Below are positions 26,336-36,999 of a stretch of 64,000 bases of DNA, piece after piece (position 1 is the first letter of the stretch; the number at the start of each line of letters is the position of its first letter). The notes under the pieces are model-generated. The model had not been told where the DNA came from, did no database searches, and worked only from the letters and a program-made list of their open reading frames with translations. The stretch is from NCBI RefSeq assembly GCF_000379065.1, contig NZ_KB900614.1, forward strand, positions 144,420 to 208,419. The letters are read 5' to 3'. The position numbers were made by a program, and so were the translations under genes. The stretch comes from Salinispora mooreana (lineage in GTDB: Bacteria > Actinomycetota > Actinomycetes > Mycobacteriales > Micromonosporaceae).

Positions 26336-27109
26336 TCAGGCCCGCGCCGAGCCGGCCCCGGCGACGTACCGCTCGTAACCCTCGTCCTCGAGCTTGTCGG
26401 CCAGCTCCGGGCCGCCCTCCTCGACGATCCGGCCGGCGACGAAGACGTGCACGTGGTCCGGCTTGATGTACCGCAGGATCCGGGTGTAGTGGGTGATCAG
26501 TAGCAGGCCGGTGTCGCCGGTCTCGCGGACCCGGTTGACGCCCTGGCTGACCACCCGGAGCGCGTCCACGTCGAGGCCGGAGTCGGTCTCGTCGAGGATC
26601 GCCACCTTCGGCCTGAGCAGCTCCAGCTGCACGATCTCGTGTCGCTTCTTCTCGCCGCCGGAGAAGCCCTCGTTGACGTTGCGCTGGGCGAACGCCGGGT
26701 CCATCTGCAGGCGCTCCATGGAGCCCCGCAGCTCGCCCGCCCAGGTGCGCAGCTTCGGCGCCGTACCGTCGATCGCGGTCTTCGCGGTGCGCAGGAAGTT
26801 CGCCACCGACACCCCGGGAACCTCGACCGGGTACTGCATGGCCAGGAAGAGGCCGGCGCGGGCCCGCTCGTCCACGGACATCTCCAGGACGTCCGCGCCG
26901 TCGAGCGTCACCGAACCACCGGTGATCTCGTACTTCGGATGCCCGGCGACCGAGTAGGCCAGGGTGGACTTGCCGGAGCCGTTCGGGCCCATGATGGCGT
27001 GCGTCTCCCCCGACCGGACGGTCAGGTCGACACCGTGCAGGATCGGCTTGAGCTCACCCTCGGGCAGCTTGACCGACACCTGCAGGTCACGGATCTCAAG
27101 GGTGCTCAT
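26336..27109 (-). CDS. sufC: SUF system ATPase SufC
   Basis: A 257-residue ABC-type ATPase that drives the SufB-SufD scaffold. Walker A is GPNGSGKST (about 38), signature GFSGGEKKR and Walker B VAILDETDSGLD, as in SufC. The opening MSTLEIRDLQVSV is canonical. The true start is 27109; the frame continues upstream into the Rieske gene region. The ATG overlaps the stop codon of that Rieske gene. Confidence 0.96.
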   Translation of the reverse strand: MSTLEIRDLQVSVKLPEGELKPILHGVDLTVRSGETHAIMGPNGSGKSTLAYSVAGHPKYEITGGSVTLDGADVLEMSVDERARAGLFLAMQYPVEVPGVSVANFLRTAKTAIDGTAPKLRTWAGELRGSMERLQMDPAFAQRNVNEGFSGGEKKRHEIVQLELLRPKVAILDETDSGLDVDALRVVSQGVNRVRETGDTGLLLITHYTRILRYIKPDHVHVFVAGRIVEEGGPELADKLEDEGYERYVAGAGSARA

Positions 27110-27453
27110 TATCGGGTCACTCCATTGCTTGGCATCGGGCGACCGTCGGCGCCCACTGGGATGAAGATGTCGCCGTCGCGGATCTCGACGGGGTAGACGG
27201 GAACAGGTTCGGTGGCGGGTAGCCCGGTCGGCTCGCCGGTGCGCAGGTCGAACCGCGAACCGTGCAGCCAGCACTCCAGGGTGCAGCCCTCGACCTCCCC
27301 CTCGGAGAGGGCCACCGCGGCGTGCGAGCACTCGTCGTGGGCGGCGTAGAAGGCACCGTCCTCGCCGTGCACGATCGCGATCTTCACACCGTCAACGTCC
27401 GCACTGACCACGCTGCCCCTCGGCACGTCCTCGGCGGAGCAGATGCGGATCAT
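27109..27453 (-). CDS. Rieske-type [2Fe-2S] ferredoxin in the SUF operon
   Basis: A 114-residue soluble ferredoxin of the non-heme dioxygenase/NirD-like type. Cluster ligands are Cys and His in DECSHAAV (about 43-45) and Cys and His in LECWLHGSRF (about 61-64). It may deliver electrons or be a co-regulated client in Fe-S assembly. Overlapping stop and start codons with sufD and sufC place it inside the operon, as in other actinobacteria. A GTG at 27456 is one codon upstream of the chosen ATG. Confidence 0.9.
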   Translation of the reverse strand: MIRICSAEDVPRGSVVSADVDGVKIAIVHGEDGAFYAAHDECSHAAVALSEGEVEGCTLECWLHGSRFDLRTGEPTGLPATEPVPVYPVEIRDGDIFIPVGADGRPMPSNGVTR

Positions 27454-28649
27454 CACGCACCGGCCTTCGTGGCGATGTCCCCGCTCGCGTGCGTGGGGTC
27501 GGCGAACTCGCTCCCCCCACTGGCCAGCCGGGCCTCGATCGCCGCGCCGAGACGCTCCCGCAGGGACTCGACCGGGATCTTGTTGAGCAGCTCGGCGAAG
27601 AAGCCGAGGACCACGAGGCGCCGCGCCTCGGCCTCCGGGATGCCCCGGGCCATCAGGTAGAACAGCTGCTCATCGTCGAAGCGGCCGGTCGCGCTCGCGT
27701 GACCGGCGCCGGCGATCTCCCCGGTCTCGATCTCCAGATTGGGTACGGAGTCCGCCCGCGCACCCTCGGTGAGCAGCAGGTTCCGGTTGATCTCGTAGGT
27801 GTCGGTGCCGGTCGCCTCGGCCCGGATCAGCACGTCGCCGACCCAGACGGTACGGGCGCTCTCGCCCTGTAGGGCACCCCGGTAGCCCACGTAGCTGCGG
27901 CAGTCCGGGACCGAGTGGTCCACCAGCTGCCGATGCTCGAGGTGCTGCCCCTCGTCGGCGAAGTAGACACCGTACAGCTCGGCCTCGCCGCCCCGCTCGG
28001 TGTACTCCACGGTGGTGTACTGCCGGACCAGGTCGCCGCCGAGGCTGACCTGGATGTGCAGTACCCGGGCGGCGCGCCCCAGCCGCACCTTCAGGTGCTG
28101 CGCCTGCACCGCGTCGTCGGCCCAGTCGGCGACGGTGACCAGGGTCAGCTTCGCGCCGTCGGCGACCGAGACCTCGACGTTGTCGGCGAGCGTCGCCGAA
28201 CCGACGTGCTCGAGCACCAGCGTCGCCTCGGCGAACCGGCCCACCTCGACGAAGGTGTGCCCGAAGGCGAGCTCGTCGGCGCCCTCGCCGACCACCCGCA
28301 GGGTCACCGCCTCGGCCAGCACGGCCTCATCGGCGACCCGCACCAGCTGTGCCTGCGCCGCACCGCGGTACGCGAGCGCACTGATCCGGTCCACCGGCAC
28401 GAGTACGCTGCCGATCCGCGGATCGTCCTTCGTGACCGGCTCGACGGTGACACCCGCGGGCAGGTCGCCGTACTCGTGCCGGACCACGCCCGCGCTGGCC
28501 GGCACCTCGCCGGTCAGGCCCCGCAGTCGGTGGAGTGGGGTGAAGCGCCACTCCTCCTCCAGGCCGGTGAGGGCCGAGAAGTCGGTGACATCGTATGAGC
28601 GCAGCGCCTGCGACTTGGTGCTGGGCGGCGCGGAAGCCTGGGTAGTCAT
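27453..28649 (-). CDS. sufD: Fe-S assembly protein SufD
   Basis: A 398-residue partner of SufB in the SufBC2D scaffold. The right-handed beta-helix core and the C-terminal helical segment (QLFYLMARGIPEAEARRLVV, then GFFAELLNKIP) match SufB/SufD. It is shorter than SufB and lacks SufB's Cys-rich core. It follows sufB after 75 bp. Confidence 0.95.
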   Translation of the reverse strand: MTTQASAPPSTKSQALRSYDVTDFSALTGLEEEWRFTPLHRLRGLTGEVPASAGVVRHEYGDLPAGVTVEPVTKDDPRIGSVLVPVDRISALAYRGAAQAQLVRVADEAVLAEAVTLRVVGEGADELAFGHTFVEVGRFAEATLVLEHVGSATLADNVEVSVADGAKLTLVTVADWADDAVQAQHLKVRLGRAARVLHIQVSLGGDLVRQYTTVEYTERGGEAELYGVYFADEGQHLEHRQLVDHSVPDCRSYVGYRGALQGESARTVWVGDVLIRAEATGTDTYEINRNLLLTEGARADSVPNLEIETGEIAGAGHASATGRFDDEQLFYLMARGIPEAEARRLVVLGFFAELLNKIPVESLRERLGAAIEARLASGGSEFADPTHASGDIATKAGA

Positions 28650-28724
28650 CTCTTCCTTGGTTCTGTTCTGCGACGACGGTGTCAGTAACGGGGACGGGCC
28701 GGGCCCGTCACGGCCGCGGCGGCC

Positions 28725-30155
28725 TCAGCCGACCGCGCCCTCCATCTGCAGCTCGATCAGGCGGTTGAGCTCCAGCGCGTACTCCATCGGAAGCTCCTTG
28801 GCGATCGGCTCGATGAAGCCGCGGACGATCATCGCCATCGCCTCGTCCTCACTCAGTCCCCGGCTCATCAGGTAGAAGAGCTGGTCCTCGCTGACCTTCG
28901 AGACGGTCGCCTCGTGCCCCATCGACACGTCGTCCTCGCGGATGTCGACGTACGGGTAGGTGTCCGAGCGGGAGATGGTGTCGACCAGCAGCGCGTCGCA
29001 CTTCACGGTGCTCTTGCTGTGGTGCGAACCCTCCAGCACCTGCACCAGGCCGCGGTACGAGGTGCGACCGCCGCCGCGGGCGATCGACTTCGAGACGATG
29101 GTGCTGCTGGTGCGTGGTGCGGCGTGCACCATCTTGGCACCGGCGTCCTGGTGCTGGCCCTCACCCGCCATGGCCACCGAGAGCACCTCGCCCTTGGCGT
29201 GCTCGCCGGTCATGAAGACCGCCGGGTACTTCATCGTGACCTTGGAGCCGATGTTGCCGTCGATCCACTCCATGGTCGCGCCCTCGTGGCACACCGCGCG
29301 CTTGGTGACCAGGTTGTAGACGTTGTTCGACCAGTTCTGGATGGTGGTGTAGCGGCAGCGGGCGTTCTTCTTGACGATGATCTCCACGACGGCGCTGTGC
29401 AGCGAGTCCGAGGAGTAGATGGGGGCGGTGCAGCCCTCGACGTAGTGCACGTACGCACCCTCGTCAACAATGATCAGGGTCCGCTCGAACTGGCCCATGT
29501 TCTCCGTGTTGATCCGGAAGTAGGCCTGGAGCGGGATCTCCACGTGCACGCCCTTCGGCACGTAGATGAAGGAGCCGCCGGACCAGACCGCGGTGTTCAG
29601 GGCGGCGAACTTGTTGTCGCCGACCGGGATCACCGTGCCGAAGTACTCCTTGAAGAGGTCCTCGTGCTCCTTGAGCGCGGTGTCCGTGTCGAGGAAGACG
29701 ACGCCCTGCTCCTCCAGGTCATCACGGATCTTGTGGTAGACGACCTCGGACTCGTACTGCGCCGCCACCCCTGCGACCAGCCGCTGCTTCTCCGCCTCGG
29801 GGATGCCCAGCTTGTCGTAGGTGTTCTTGATGTCCTCCGGCAGCTCCTCCCAGCTGGTCGCCTGCTTCTCGGTGGAGCGCACGAAGTACTTGATGTTGTC
29901 GAAGTCGATCCCGGTGAGGTCGGCGCCCCAGGCCGGCATGGGCTTGCGATCGAACAACCGCAGGCCCTTGCGCCGCAGGTCGAGCATCCAGGCCGGCTCA
30001 TCCTTCTTGGCCGAGATATCCCGCACGACCGCCTCGTTGAGGCCACGCTGGGCGACAGCCCCGGCCGCGTCGGGGTCAGCCCAGCCGTACTCGTAGCGAC
30101 CGAGGGCGGCGAGCTGCTCCTCCTGGGTCAGGGACTGGACGGTCTGCTCGGTCAT
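28725..30155 (-). CDS. sufB: Fe-S assembly scaffold SufB
   Basis: A 476-residue scaffold on which the cluster is built with SufC and SufD. Conserved SufB segments include the [10 protein letters not shown] region (Cys about 245) and ITRSD-type ending [18 protein letters not shown]. The C-terminus repeats the [15 protein letters not shown] signature. The ATG overlaps the sufR stop by 4 nt, indicating translational coupling. Confidence 0.97.
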   Translation of the reverse strand: MTEQTVQSLTQEEQLAALGRYEYGWADPDAAGAVAQRGLNEAVVRDISAKKDEPAWMLDLRRKGLRLFDRKPMPAWGADLTGIDFDNIKYFVRSTEKQATSWEELPEDIKNTYDKLGIPEAEKQRLVAGVAAQYESEVVYHKIRDDLEEQGVVFLDTDTALKEHEDLFKEYFGTVIPVGDNKFAALNTAVWSGGSFIYVPKGVHVEIPLQAYFRINTENMGQFERTLIIVDEGAYVHYVEGCTAPIYSSDSLHSAVVEIIVKKNARCRYTTIQNWSNNVYNLVTKRAVCHEGATMEWIDGNIGSKVTMKYPAVFMTGEHAKGEVLSVAMAGEGQHQDAGAKMVHAAPRTSSTIVSKSIARGGGRTSYRGLVQVLEGSHHSKSTVKCDALLVDTISRSDTYPYVDIREDDVSMGHEATVSKVSEDQLFYLMSRGLSEDEAMAMIVRGFIEPIAKELPMEYALELNRLIELQMEGAVG

Positions 30156-30907
30156 CTATCTGTCCTCACAGTGGTGACGGTCTTACTGGACTGAACACGT
30201 CCCGGCTGGGCCGGAATGTGCGTCGTGCACACCCCGTCGCCGTGCGCGATGGTCGCCAGGCGCTGCACATGGGTGCCGACCAGACGGGAGATCACCGCGG
30301 TCTCGGCCTCGCACAGCTGGGGGAACTCGGCGGCCACATGCGCCACCGGGCAGTGATGTTGGCACAGCTGCCCCCCCGTGGCGATCGTGGAGGCGTTGGC
30401 GGCGTAGCCCTCCGCGGTCAGGGCGGCGGCGAGCGCCTCCGCGCGGGCGAGCGGGTCGTCGCCGGCGTCCTCCATGGCCGCCAGGCAACGGGTCTCCAGG
30501 GCGGAGACCTGCTCGGCGGCGAAGGCCGCCACCGCCGACGAGCCCCCACCCCGGGCGATCCAGCGCAGCGCGGCGGTGGCCATGTTGTCGTAGTGGTGGG
30601 TACCGCAGCGACCTCGGGCCGCCTCGGTCAGCAGGAAGACCTTGGCCGGACGGCCGCGCCCGCGGTGACCTCGGACCGCCGGATCGCGGGCGAGGACATC
30701 TCCCTCGGCGAGCATCGCGTCCAGGTGCCGTCGGATCGCGGCGGGGCTGAGCCCAAGCTCGCGCCCCAGCTGCGCGGCGGTGGTGGCACCCCGCTCCAGC
30801 AGCAGCTGAGTAACCCGGTCGCGGGTTGACGGGTCGGCCACGGCCGACCCACCGGCGACCCCGGCGGGCGCCGACGGGCGCCCTGAGACCCCCACCGCGT
30901 TTTTCAC
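30152..30907 (-). CDS. sufR: SufR-type Fe-S sensing repressor
   Basis: A 251-residue regulator heading the SUF operon. The N-terminal winged HTH has [20 protein letters not shown] (about 47-66). Cluster-ligand Cys are in QLCQHHC (about 183 and 187), QLCEAE (about 198) and GDGVCTTH (about 226), typical of SufR, which represses suf when holding an Fe-S cluster. The GTG at 30907 is an estimate; GTG codons further in, such as at VADPST, are possible. An 8-bp palindrome lies just upstream. Confidence 0.85.
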   Translation of the reverse strand: MKNAVGVSGRPSAPAGVAGGSAVADPSTRDRVTQLLLERGATTAAQLGRELGLSPAAIRRHLDAMLAEGDVLARDPAVRGHRGRGRPAKVFLLTEAARGRCGTHHYDNMATAALRWIARGGGSSAVAAFAAEQVSALETRCLAAMEDAGDDPLARAEALAAALTAEGYAANASTIATGGQLCQHHCPVAHVAAEFPQLCEAETAVISRLVGTHVQRLATIAHGDGVCTTHIPAQPGRVQSSKTVTTVRTDR

Positions 30908-30917
30908 AACGCCAACG

Positions 30918-30925
30918 TTACGTAA
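30918..30925. promoter_or_regulatory. TTACGTAA palindrome between sufR and ctaA
   Basis: A perfect 8-bp palindrome 11 bp before the sufR start, in an AT-richer patch of a divergent intergenic region. It could be part of a SufR site or a promoter. Short palindromes arise by chance, so the assignment is weak. Confidence 0.3.
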
Positions 30926-31024
30926 TTCGTCAGAGGCCTGCAAACTCGGGGTCCGGTGATCCACAACACCGTTGCGGCGAAGCCACCCGAGGGGGGCACC
31001 ACTACGATGCGTAGGATTTACGCC

Positions 31025-31987
31025 GTGACTGTCGCCGCCCGGTTCCAGGTCTCCACCACCACGCTTCGCCGGCTGGCGTTCGCCAACATTCTCGCGAACG
31101 TGCTGATCGTCGTCACCGGCGGGGCCGTCCGGCTGACCGCCTCCGGCCTGGGCTGCCCCACCTGGCCCCGCTGCACCGACACGTCGTACACCGCCACGCA
31201 GGAAATGGGCCTGCACGGGGCGATCGAGTTCGGCAACCGACTACTGACCTTCGCGGTCGGCATCGTCGCCATCGCCGTGGTGGTGGCCCTCCTGCTACAC
31301 CGACCGCGCCGACGCGGCCTGCTGCCACTCGCGGTCGCGGTCCTGCTCGGCATCCCGGCGCAGGCGGTGATCGGTGGGATCACCGTCCTCACCGAGCTCA
31401 ACCCGTGGGTGGTCGGGCTGCACTTTCTCGCCTCGATGGTCGTGATCGCCCTCGCATACACCCTGTGGCGACGGATCGCGGAACCGGACGGCCCGACCGT
31501 GCCGGTGGTGCCGGGGCCGCTGCGCACCCTCGCGGTGATCACCACCGTGGTCTGCGTGGCGGTGCTCGTGGTCGGCACCTGGGTCACCGGCAGCGGCCCC
31601 CACGCCGGTGATGGTGGCGCCGCCCGCAACGGTCTCGACCCCGAGCAGATCTCCCAGGTCCACGCCGATGGTGTGTTCCTGCTGATCGGCCTCTCGGTGG
31701 CGCTGGTCTTCGCGTTCCGGGCGGTCGGCGCCACCGGCCCCGCCCGGGCCGCGTTGGTGTTGGTCGGGGTAGAGGCAGGGCAGGGTGTGATCGGCTACGT
31801 GCAGTACTTCACCAACCTGCCGGCGCTTCTCGTCGGGGCCCACATGCTCGGCTCCTGCCTGGTGCTGCTGGCCACCCTCGCGGTGCTCCGGTCGACCCGG
31901 GAGCGCCAGCCGGCCGCGACGCCCACGCCGGGCGTCCCCAGCGCCCGCGACACCGCGACCGAGCCCTCGGCCCCCGTTCCCGCCTGA
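31025..31987 (+). CDS. ctaA: Heme A synthase (COX15/CtaA)
   Basis: A 320-residue polytopic membrane protein converting heme O to heme A for cytochrome oxidase. About eight hydrophobic segments are visible. The first loop has LTASGLGCPTWPRC with the conserved Cys pair, and heme-ligand His occur in HGAIEFGNR, GLHFLASM, QVHADG and GAHMLGS. The GTG at 31025 has AGGA 8 nt upstream and gives a normal N-terminus; the ATG at 31007 is an alternative. It is divergent from sufR. CtaB, the preceding pathway enzyme, is encoded at 33628. Confidence 0.93.
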   Translation: MTVAARFQVSTTTLRRLAFANILANVLIVVTGGAVRLTASGLGCPTWPRCTDTSYTATQEMGLHGAIEFGNRLLTFAVGIVAIAVVVALLLHRPRRRGLLPLAVAVLLGIPAQAVIGGITVLTELNPWVVGLHFLASMVVIALAYTLWRRIAEPDGPTVPVVPGPLRTLAVITTVVCVAVLVVGTWVTGSGPHAGDGGAARNGLDPEQISQVHADGVFLLIGLSVALVFAFRAVGATGPARAALVLVGVEAGQGVIGYVQYFTNLPALLVGAHMLGSCLVLLATLAVLRSTRERQPAATPTPGVPSARDTATEPSAPVPA

Positions 31988-32055
31988 GTCGTCGGTCCCG
32001 GCCGCTCCCAGTCGTCGGGCCCGGCCGACCGGCAAGGTCCCGGAGCCCCAAGCGC

Positions 32056-32096
32056 CGACGTCGTCGGCCCGCGACAGCAGCGGTCCGACGACGTCG
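32056..32096. terminator. Bidirectional terminator between ctaA and ATP-grasp gene
   Basis: A perfect 12-bp inverted repeat (CGACGTCGTCGG and its complement) with a 17-nt loop, located between two convergent genes. Confidence 0.65.
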
Positions 32097-32108
32097 AGCG
32101 AGGGTGTT

Positions 32109-33032
32109 TCAGGGTTTGCGGTGTAGTTGGGTCAGGATGGCATCCGCGAGACGATCCGGAGCGCCGTCGGCGTACCCGAGGAAGAGTGACGGCTCGGTCA
32201 GCTCCAGCTCGACCAAGAGCGGCGTGCGGCCCTCGCCCGGGATCAGGTCAACCCGGGCGTAGAGCAACCGCTCCGGTCCGCCCGGAACCTCGGCCAGGAT
32301 CTTCTCCGCCACCGCCACCTGCTCCCCGGTGGCGGTGCGGGGGGTGATCCGCTCGGTCTTACGGGGCCCCTCCGGCCCCAGGTCCGGGCCGGTCAGCATC
32401 GCGCCCTTGCGGATCGCATGGCTGAAACGCAGGCCGTCGGGGCCGGCGAGGAAGAGCAACGCGGTCTCGCCGTCGGTGTCAACAGCGGAGAGGTACGGCT
32501 GAACCATGGTCACCCGCCCGGCCGCACCGAGGCGCCGAACGTGCGCCTGGGCCAGTTCCCGGTGCGCGGGATCGGCCAGGTCGTACCGGCCGGTGTCCTG
32601 GCTGTCCGCGCTGACCGAGGGCTTGATGACGTACTCCCCCCGCTCCGCGGGGAGTGACCACTGCTGCCCCGGCTGGACCCAGGCGGTGGGAACGGTGGCC
32701 ACCCCAGCGGCGGAGAGCTGTTCGAGGTAGCGCTTGTCGGTGTTCCAGCGGACGACGTCCGCCGGGTTGGCCAGGGCCGGCACCGACGCCGCCCAGGCGA
32801 CGAAGGCGTCCCGGCGGGCGGTGTAGTCCCACGGCGAGCGGAGGACCACGAGGTCATAACCCGCCCAGTCAATGCCGGGATCATCCCAGATCACCGCCTC
32901 GGCGGTGACGCCACGAGCCGCGAGCGGCGCGTGGACGAGGCGGTCGTCACTGTCAAGGTCAGGAAGGGCCGCGCAGGTCACGATGGCGACCCGGGGCTCC
33001 CCAGGGGTCGGCTCGGGCGAATTGATCACCAT
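32109..33032 (-). CDS. ATP-grasp domain protein
   Basis: A 307-residue putative carboxylate-amine ligase. The N-terminal Rossmann-like part contains VAIVTCAALPDLDSDD and DLVVLRSPWDY. The ATP-grasp region has YVIKPSVSADSQDTGRY (about 135-150), MVQPYL, ARVDL and VELELTEPSLFL, which supply nucleotide and metal ligands. Similar to glutathione-synthetase-like stand-alone ligases of unknown substrate. It converges on ctaA and lies 10 bp downstream of the next gene. Confidence 0.82.
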   Translation of the reverse strand: MVINSPEPTPGEPRVAIVTCAALPDLDSDDRLVHAPLAARGVTAEAVIWDDPGIDWAGYDLVVLRSPWDYTARRDAFVAWAASVPALANPADVVRWNTDKRYLEQLSAAGVATVPTAWVQPGQQWSLPAERGEYVIKPSVSADSQDTGRYDLADPAHRELAQAHVRRLGAAGRVTMVQPYLSAVDTDGETALLFLAGPDGLRFSHAIRKGAMLTGPDLGPEGPRKTERITPRTATGEQVAVAEKILAEVPGGPERLLYARVDLIPGEGRTPLLVELELTEPSLFLGYADGAPDRLADAILTQLHRKP

Positions 33033-33042
33033 AGCCGGGAGC

Positions 33043-33378
33043 CTAGCGAGCCATCGTACGCCGGGCCATCGAGCGCCAGAGATCGTTACTCGGACGCATC
33101 TGGTCCATCAGTTCACGCTCCCACGCGTTTTCGACGGTGACGCCCGCCTTGGCGCACGCCTGCCGCGCGGCGACGGTGTCGTCCGCGAACTGGTCGCCCC
33201 AGACCCCGTCGGAGCCGACGAGGACGATGCGCGCACCGCGCTTGCCGACGTACTCGATGACCGCCTTCGCCCCGCCGTGCCCGGCGGCGAACGACTTGAT
33301 GCCGGCCACCAGGCCACTGGGGGCCGGAGCGTTGGCGGCCTGCTCGGCCGTCAGCGTCGTATCGAAACGATCTGCCAT
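33043..33378 (-). CDS. Conserved hypothetical protein (111 aa)
   Basis: A small soluble protein. It has alternating helix and strand, including ARIVLVGSDGVWGDQF and an Ala-rich helix (AARQACAKAGVTV). No membrane segment or catalytic motif is obvious. I recognise similar actinobacterial proteins but not a function. The ATG at 33378 opens the only sensible frame. The 10-bp gap to the ATP-grasp gene suggests co-transcription. Confidence 0.65.
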   Translation of the reverse strand: MADRFDTTLTAEQAANAPAPSGLVAGIKSFAAGHGGAKAVIEYVGKRGARIVLVGSDGVWGDQFADDTVAARQACAKAGVTVENAWERELMDQMRPSNDLWRSMARRTMAR

Positions 33379-33627
33379 GACGCGAAGCCTAAGCAGAGTT
33401 CCCTCCTTGCGGGCGAGTTCGGTGAACCTTTTGTGATGCCAGTTACCCCGAAAGTGTGACCGAAGATACCCCTTTTGACCTGATTTACCTGCATAACTTT
33501 CGCATTATCAGCCAGGAGATTTCCACAACATAAACCAGAGTGACGGGTTTCCGACCATCAGGTGATTCCCGAACGTCAATGGCTGGACCAGCAAATCCGA
33601 CACCATCGCCTCGGCGGGGCAGAGCGG

Positions 33628-34590
33628 TCAGATCACCGCGTCCAGCGCAACCGCCACGAAGACGACGGTCAGGTAGGTGGTGGACCAGTGGAACAACCGC
33701 ATCGGCTTGACCGCATCCCCCCGCACCACCCGACGACAGAGCCGGTGCGCCTCGACCAGGAAGACGGCCCCCACGACAAGAGTCGGGAGCCCGTAGATCG
33801 GCCCCATCCCGGCCCCGAGCGGCCAGGCCACCAGCGAGACCAGCACCGTCAGCCAGGCGAAAACGAGAATCTCGGCGTTGACCCGCCGGGTGGACGCCAC
33901 CACCGGCAGCATCGGAATGCCCGCCCGCGCGTAGTCTTCCTTGTACTTCATCGCCAGTGGATAGAAGTGCGGCATCTGCCAGAAGAAGACGACCCCGAAG
34001 AGCGCCCAGGCGGCCGGCGCGAGGGAGCCGGTCACCGCGGCCCAGCCAATCAACACCGGCGCCGCCCCACAGGCCCCACCCCAGAAGGTGTTCGCCGCGG
34101 TGGTGCGCTTGAGCCAGGCGGTGTAGACCAGGTCGTAATAGAGAATCGCGGCCAGCGTCAACCCGGCGGCCAACGCATTGGTAAAGACGGCCAGCAGGGT
34201 GACCGAGAGCACCGCCAGCACCAGGCCGAAGATCAGTGCATTCCGCGGCGCGACGGTGTGCGCCGGGAGCGGGCGACGCTTGGTGCGCCGCATCACCTGA
34301 TCGATATCCCGGTCGATGTAGCAGTTCAGGACACTGGCCGCGCCGGCCGCCAGCGACCCGCCGACCAGCACCACCGCCATCAGCCAGAGCGACGGCAGAC
34401 CGCCGTGCGCGAGCATCATCGCCGGCACGGTGGTGACCAGCAGCAGCTCCACGATCCGCGGCTTGGTCAACGCCACGTACGCCGCGACCACCGCCCGCAC
34501 GTCCCGCCGCGAGCCGACCGCCCCGTCCCCCGTCGTGCCGACCGGCTGCCCGGCGGTGTCGCTGACGGGGCGCTCGGTGATCATGCTCAC
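33628..34590 (-). CDS. ctaB: Protoheme IX farnesyltransferase (heme O synthase)
   Basis: A membrane prenyltransferase adding farnesyl to heme b, about 320 residues with eight to nine transmembrane segments. The Asp-rich motif [20 protein letters not shown] (about 92-111) and [17 protein letters not shown] are diagnostic. The GTG at 34590 is placed 8 nt after GGAAGG; the ATG two codons later (34584) is also possible. It is divergent from tkt. Its product is the substrate of CtaA. Confidence 0.93.
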   Translation of the reverse strand: MSMITERPVSDTAGQPVGTTGDGAVGSRRDVRAVVAAYVALTKPRIVELLLVTTVPAMMLAHGGLPSLWLMAVVLVGGSLAAGAASVLNCYIDRDIDQVMRRTKRRPLPAHTVAPRNALIFGLVLAVLSVTLLAVFTNALAAGLTLAAILYYDLVYTAWLKRTTAANTFWGGACGAAPVLIGWAAVTGSLAPAAWALFGVVFFWQMPHFYPLAMKYKEDYARAGIPMLPVVASTRRVNAEILVFAWLTVLVSLVAWPLGAGMGPIYGLPTLVVGAVFLVEAHRLCRRVVRGDAVKPMRLFHWSTTYLTVVFVAVALDAVI

Positions 34591-34845
34591 GGATGCCACC
34601 TTCCGGCATGGGCGGGAGAGGTCGAAAAGATTGGGCCCCACTCCGGGACCACCACCGCCCCACCCTACGCGCCGCCGTATTGGCTGCCCTGGTGACCCAG
34701 CAACGGTGCGGGGCGTCACATCCGTACGCGACGAAGCGGCCGGAACCGGGAGAACAGCATGCACGGATCCGTGGGCGGACGTTTAGGACCGCTCGATAGG
34801 GTCACCGGTGAGGGTTCCGCCCATCTGCCGAGGAGCACAACCAAC

Positions 34846-36984
34846 GTGGCTGACAACCGACCCGAGCTTCCTGCACTCAACTGGTCCGACCTCGACCGTC
34901 GGGCGGTCGACACGGTCCGCGTGCTGGCCATGGATGCCGTCGAGAAATCCGGCAACGGCCATCCCGGCACCGCGATGAGCCTGGCGCCCGCGGCTTACCT
35001 ACTCTTCAACCGGGTGATGCGGCACAATCCCGCCGACCCGACCTGGCCCGGCCGAGACCGCTTCGTCCTCTCCGCCGGGCACTCCAGCCTCAGCCTCTAC
35101 ATCCAGCTCTACTTCTCCGGCTACCCGATGAGCCTCGCCGACCTCGAAGGGCTGCGGCAGTGGGGCTCTCTCACCCCCGGTCACCCCGAGTACGGGCATA
35201 CCCCGGGCGTGGAGACCACCACCGGCCCGCTCGGACAGGGCCTGGGCAACGCGGTCGGGATGGCGATGGCCGCCCGTCGGGAACGCGGGCTGTTCGACCC
35301 CGAGCCGGAGCCCGGTGCCTCGATCTTCGACCACGACATCTGGTGCATCGCCTCCGACGGCGACATCGAGGAGGGGATCAGTCACGAGGCCAGCGCCCTC
35401 GCCGGACACCAGCAGCTGGGCAACCTCTGCGTGATCTACGACGACAACGAGATCTCGATCGAGGACGACACCCGGATCGCCAAGAGCGAGGACGTCGCGG
35501 CCCGTTACCAGGCGTACGGGTGGCACGTGCAGACCGTGGACTGGCGCCGCGGTGACGCCGACGAGGGCGACTACCACGAGGACGTGGCCACGCTGTACCG
35601 CGCGCTCCAGGCGGCCAGGGCGGAGACCGGGCGGCCGTCGTTCATCGCGCTGCGCACCATCATCGGCTGGCCGGCGCCGAACAAGCAGAACACCGGCAAG
35701 ATCCACGGTTCGGCGCTCGGCGCCGACGAGGTCGCGGCGACCAAGGAACTCCTCGGCTTCGACCGACAGCGCACCTTCGAGGTCGACGAGGACGTCCTCA
35801 AGCACGCCCGCCAGGTACTGGAACGTGGCATCGCCGCCCAGCGCGAATGGACCGAGACCTTCGAGGCCTGGGGGCAGGCGAACCCGGAGCGCCGGGCGCT
35901 CTGGGACCGGCTGGCCACCCGGACCCTGCCGCCGGGCTGGACGGACGCCCTACCCACATTCCCCGCCGACGCCAAAGGCCTCGCCACCCGCGCCGCCTCC
36001 GGTAAGGTCCTCGCCGCGCTCGCACCGGTGCTGCCGGAGCTGTGGGGCGGCTCGGCTGACCTGGCCGACAGCAACAACACCACCATGAAGGGCGAGCCAT
36101 CCTTCATCCCGGCCGAGCACGCCACCAAGGACTTCCCGGGCAACGCGTACGGCCGTACGCTGCACTTCGGCGTCCGTGAGCACGCGATGGGCGCCATCCT
36201 CAACGGAATCGCCCTGCACGGCGGCACCCGCCCGTACGGCGGCACCTTCCTCGTCTTCAGCGACTACATGCGCCCGTCGGTGCGCCTCGCGGCGATGATG
36301 AGGCTGCCGGTTACCTACGTCTGGACGCACGACTCGATCGGCCTCGGTGAGGACGGACCGACCCACCAGCCGGTGGAGCACCTCACCTCACTGCGGGCGA
36401 TTCCCGGACTGGACGTGGTACGCCCCGCCGACGCGAACGAGACCGCCTGGGCGTGGCGGCAGGTCCTGACGCAGACCGACCGGCCGGCCGCGTTGGCACT
36501 GAGCCGCCAGCCGTTGCCGACCTTCGATCGATCCGTGCTCAACAGCGCGGAGGGGGTGGCCCGCGGCGGGTACGTGCTGGCCGAGGCCTCCGGCGGCAAG
36601 CCGCAGGTGATCCTCCTCGGCACCGGCTCGGAGGTGCAGCTCTGCCTCACCGCCCGAGAGCGGCTGGAGGCCGACGGGACCCCCACCCGGGTCGTCTCCA
36701 TGCCCTGCCAGGAGTGGTTCCGGGCCCAGGACGAGGCGTACCAGGAGTCGGTCCTGCCCCGTGGGGTAAGGGCCCGGGTGAGCGTGGAGGCGGGTGTCGC
36801 GATGTCCTGGCGGGCCTTCGTCGGTGACTGCGGTGAGAGCATCAGCCTGGAGCATTTTGGGGCAAGCGCCCCGCACACCGTGCTCTTCGAACAGTTCGGT
36901 TTCACCCCGGACCGGATCGTGGGCGCGGCGCACGCCACGCTGACCCGGGTCGGCGACATCACCGGTAATCCGACCGGCAACTGA
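34846..36984 (+). CDS. tkt: Transketolase
   Basis: A 712-residue thiamine-diphosphate enzyme of the non-oxidative pentose phosphate pathway. [11 protein letters not shown] (about 31) and the ThDP-binding [15 protein letters not shown] (about 171) are present. The pyrimidine domain has [18 protein letters not shown]. The GTG at 34846 is chosen over an upstream ATG in frame because GAGGAG lies 10 nt before it and [13 protein letters not shown] starts the conserved region. First gene of a six-gene carbon operon; tal follows after 15 bp. Confidence 0.95.
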   Translation: MADNRPELPALNWSDLDRRAVDTVRVLAMDAVEKSGNGHPGTAMSLAPAAYLLFNRVMRHNPADPTWPGRDRFVLSAGHSSLSLYIQLYFSGYPMSLADLEGLRQWGSLTPGHPEYGHTPGVETTTGPLGQGLGNAVGMAMAARRERGLFDPEPEPGASIFDHDIWCIASDGDIEEGISHEASALAGHQQLGNLCVIYDDNEISIEDDTRIAKSEDVAARYQAYGWHVQTVDWRRGDADEGDYHEDVATLYRALQAARAETGRPSFIALRTIIGWPAPNKQNTGKIHGSALGADEVAATKELLGFDRQRTFEVDEDVLKHARQVLERGIAAQREWTETFEAWGQANPERRALWDRLATRTLPPGWTDALPTFPADAKGLATRAASGKVLAALAPVLPELWGGSADLADSNNTTMKGEPSFIPAEHATKDFPGNAYGRTLHFGVREHAMGAILNGIALHGGTRPYGGTFLVFSDYMRPSVRLAAMMRLPVTYVWTHDSIGLGEDGPTHQPVEHLTSLRAIPGLDVVRPADANETAWAWRQVLTQTDRPAALALSRQPLPTFDRSVLNSAEGVARGGYVLAEASGGKPQVILLGTGSEVQLCLTARERLEADGTPTRVVSMPCQEWFRAQDEAYQESVLPRGVRARVSVEAGVAMSWRAFVGDCGESISLEHFGASAPHTVLFEQFGFTPDRIVGAAHATLTRVGDITGNPTGN

Positions 36985-36999
36985 AGGGAGCGAGACGGC

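Noticed and set aside
30926..31024. ATG at 31007 as the ctaA start
   Set aside because: No ribosome site precedes it, while the GTG at 31025 has AGGA at good spacing and gives the usual N-terminus.
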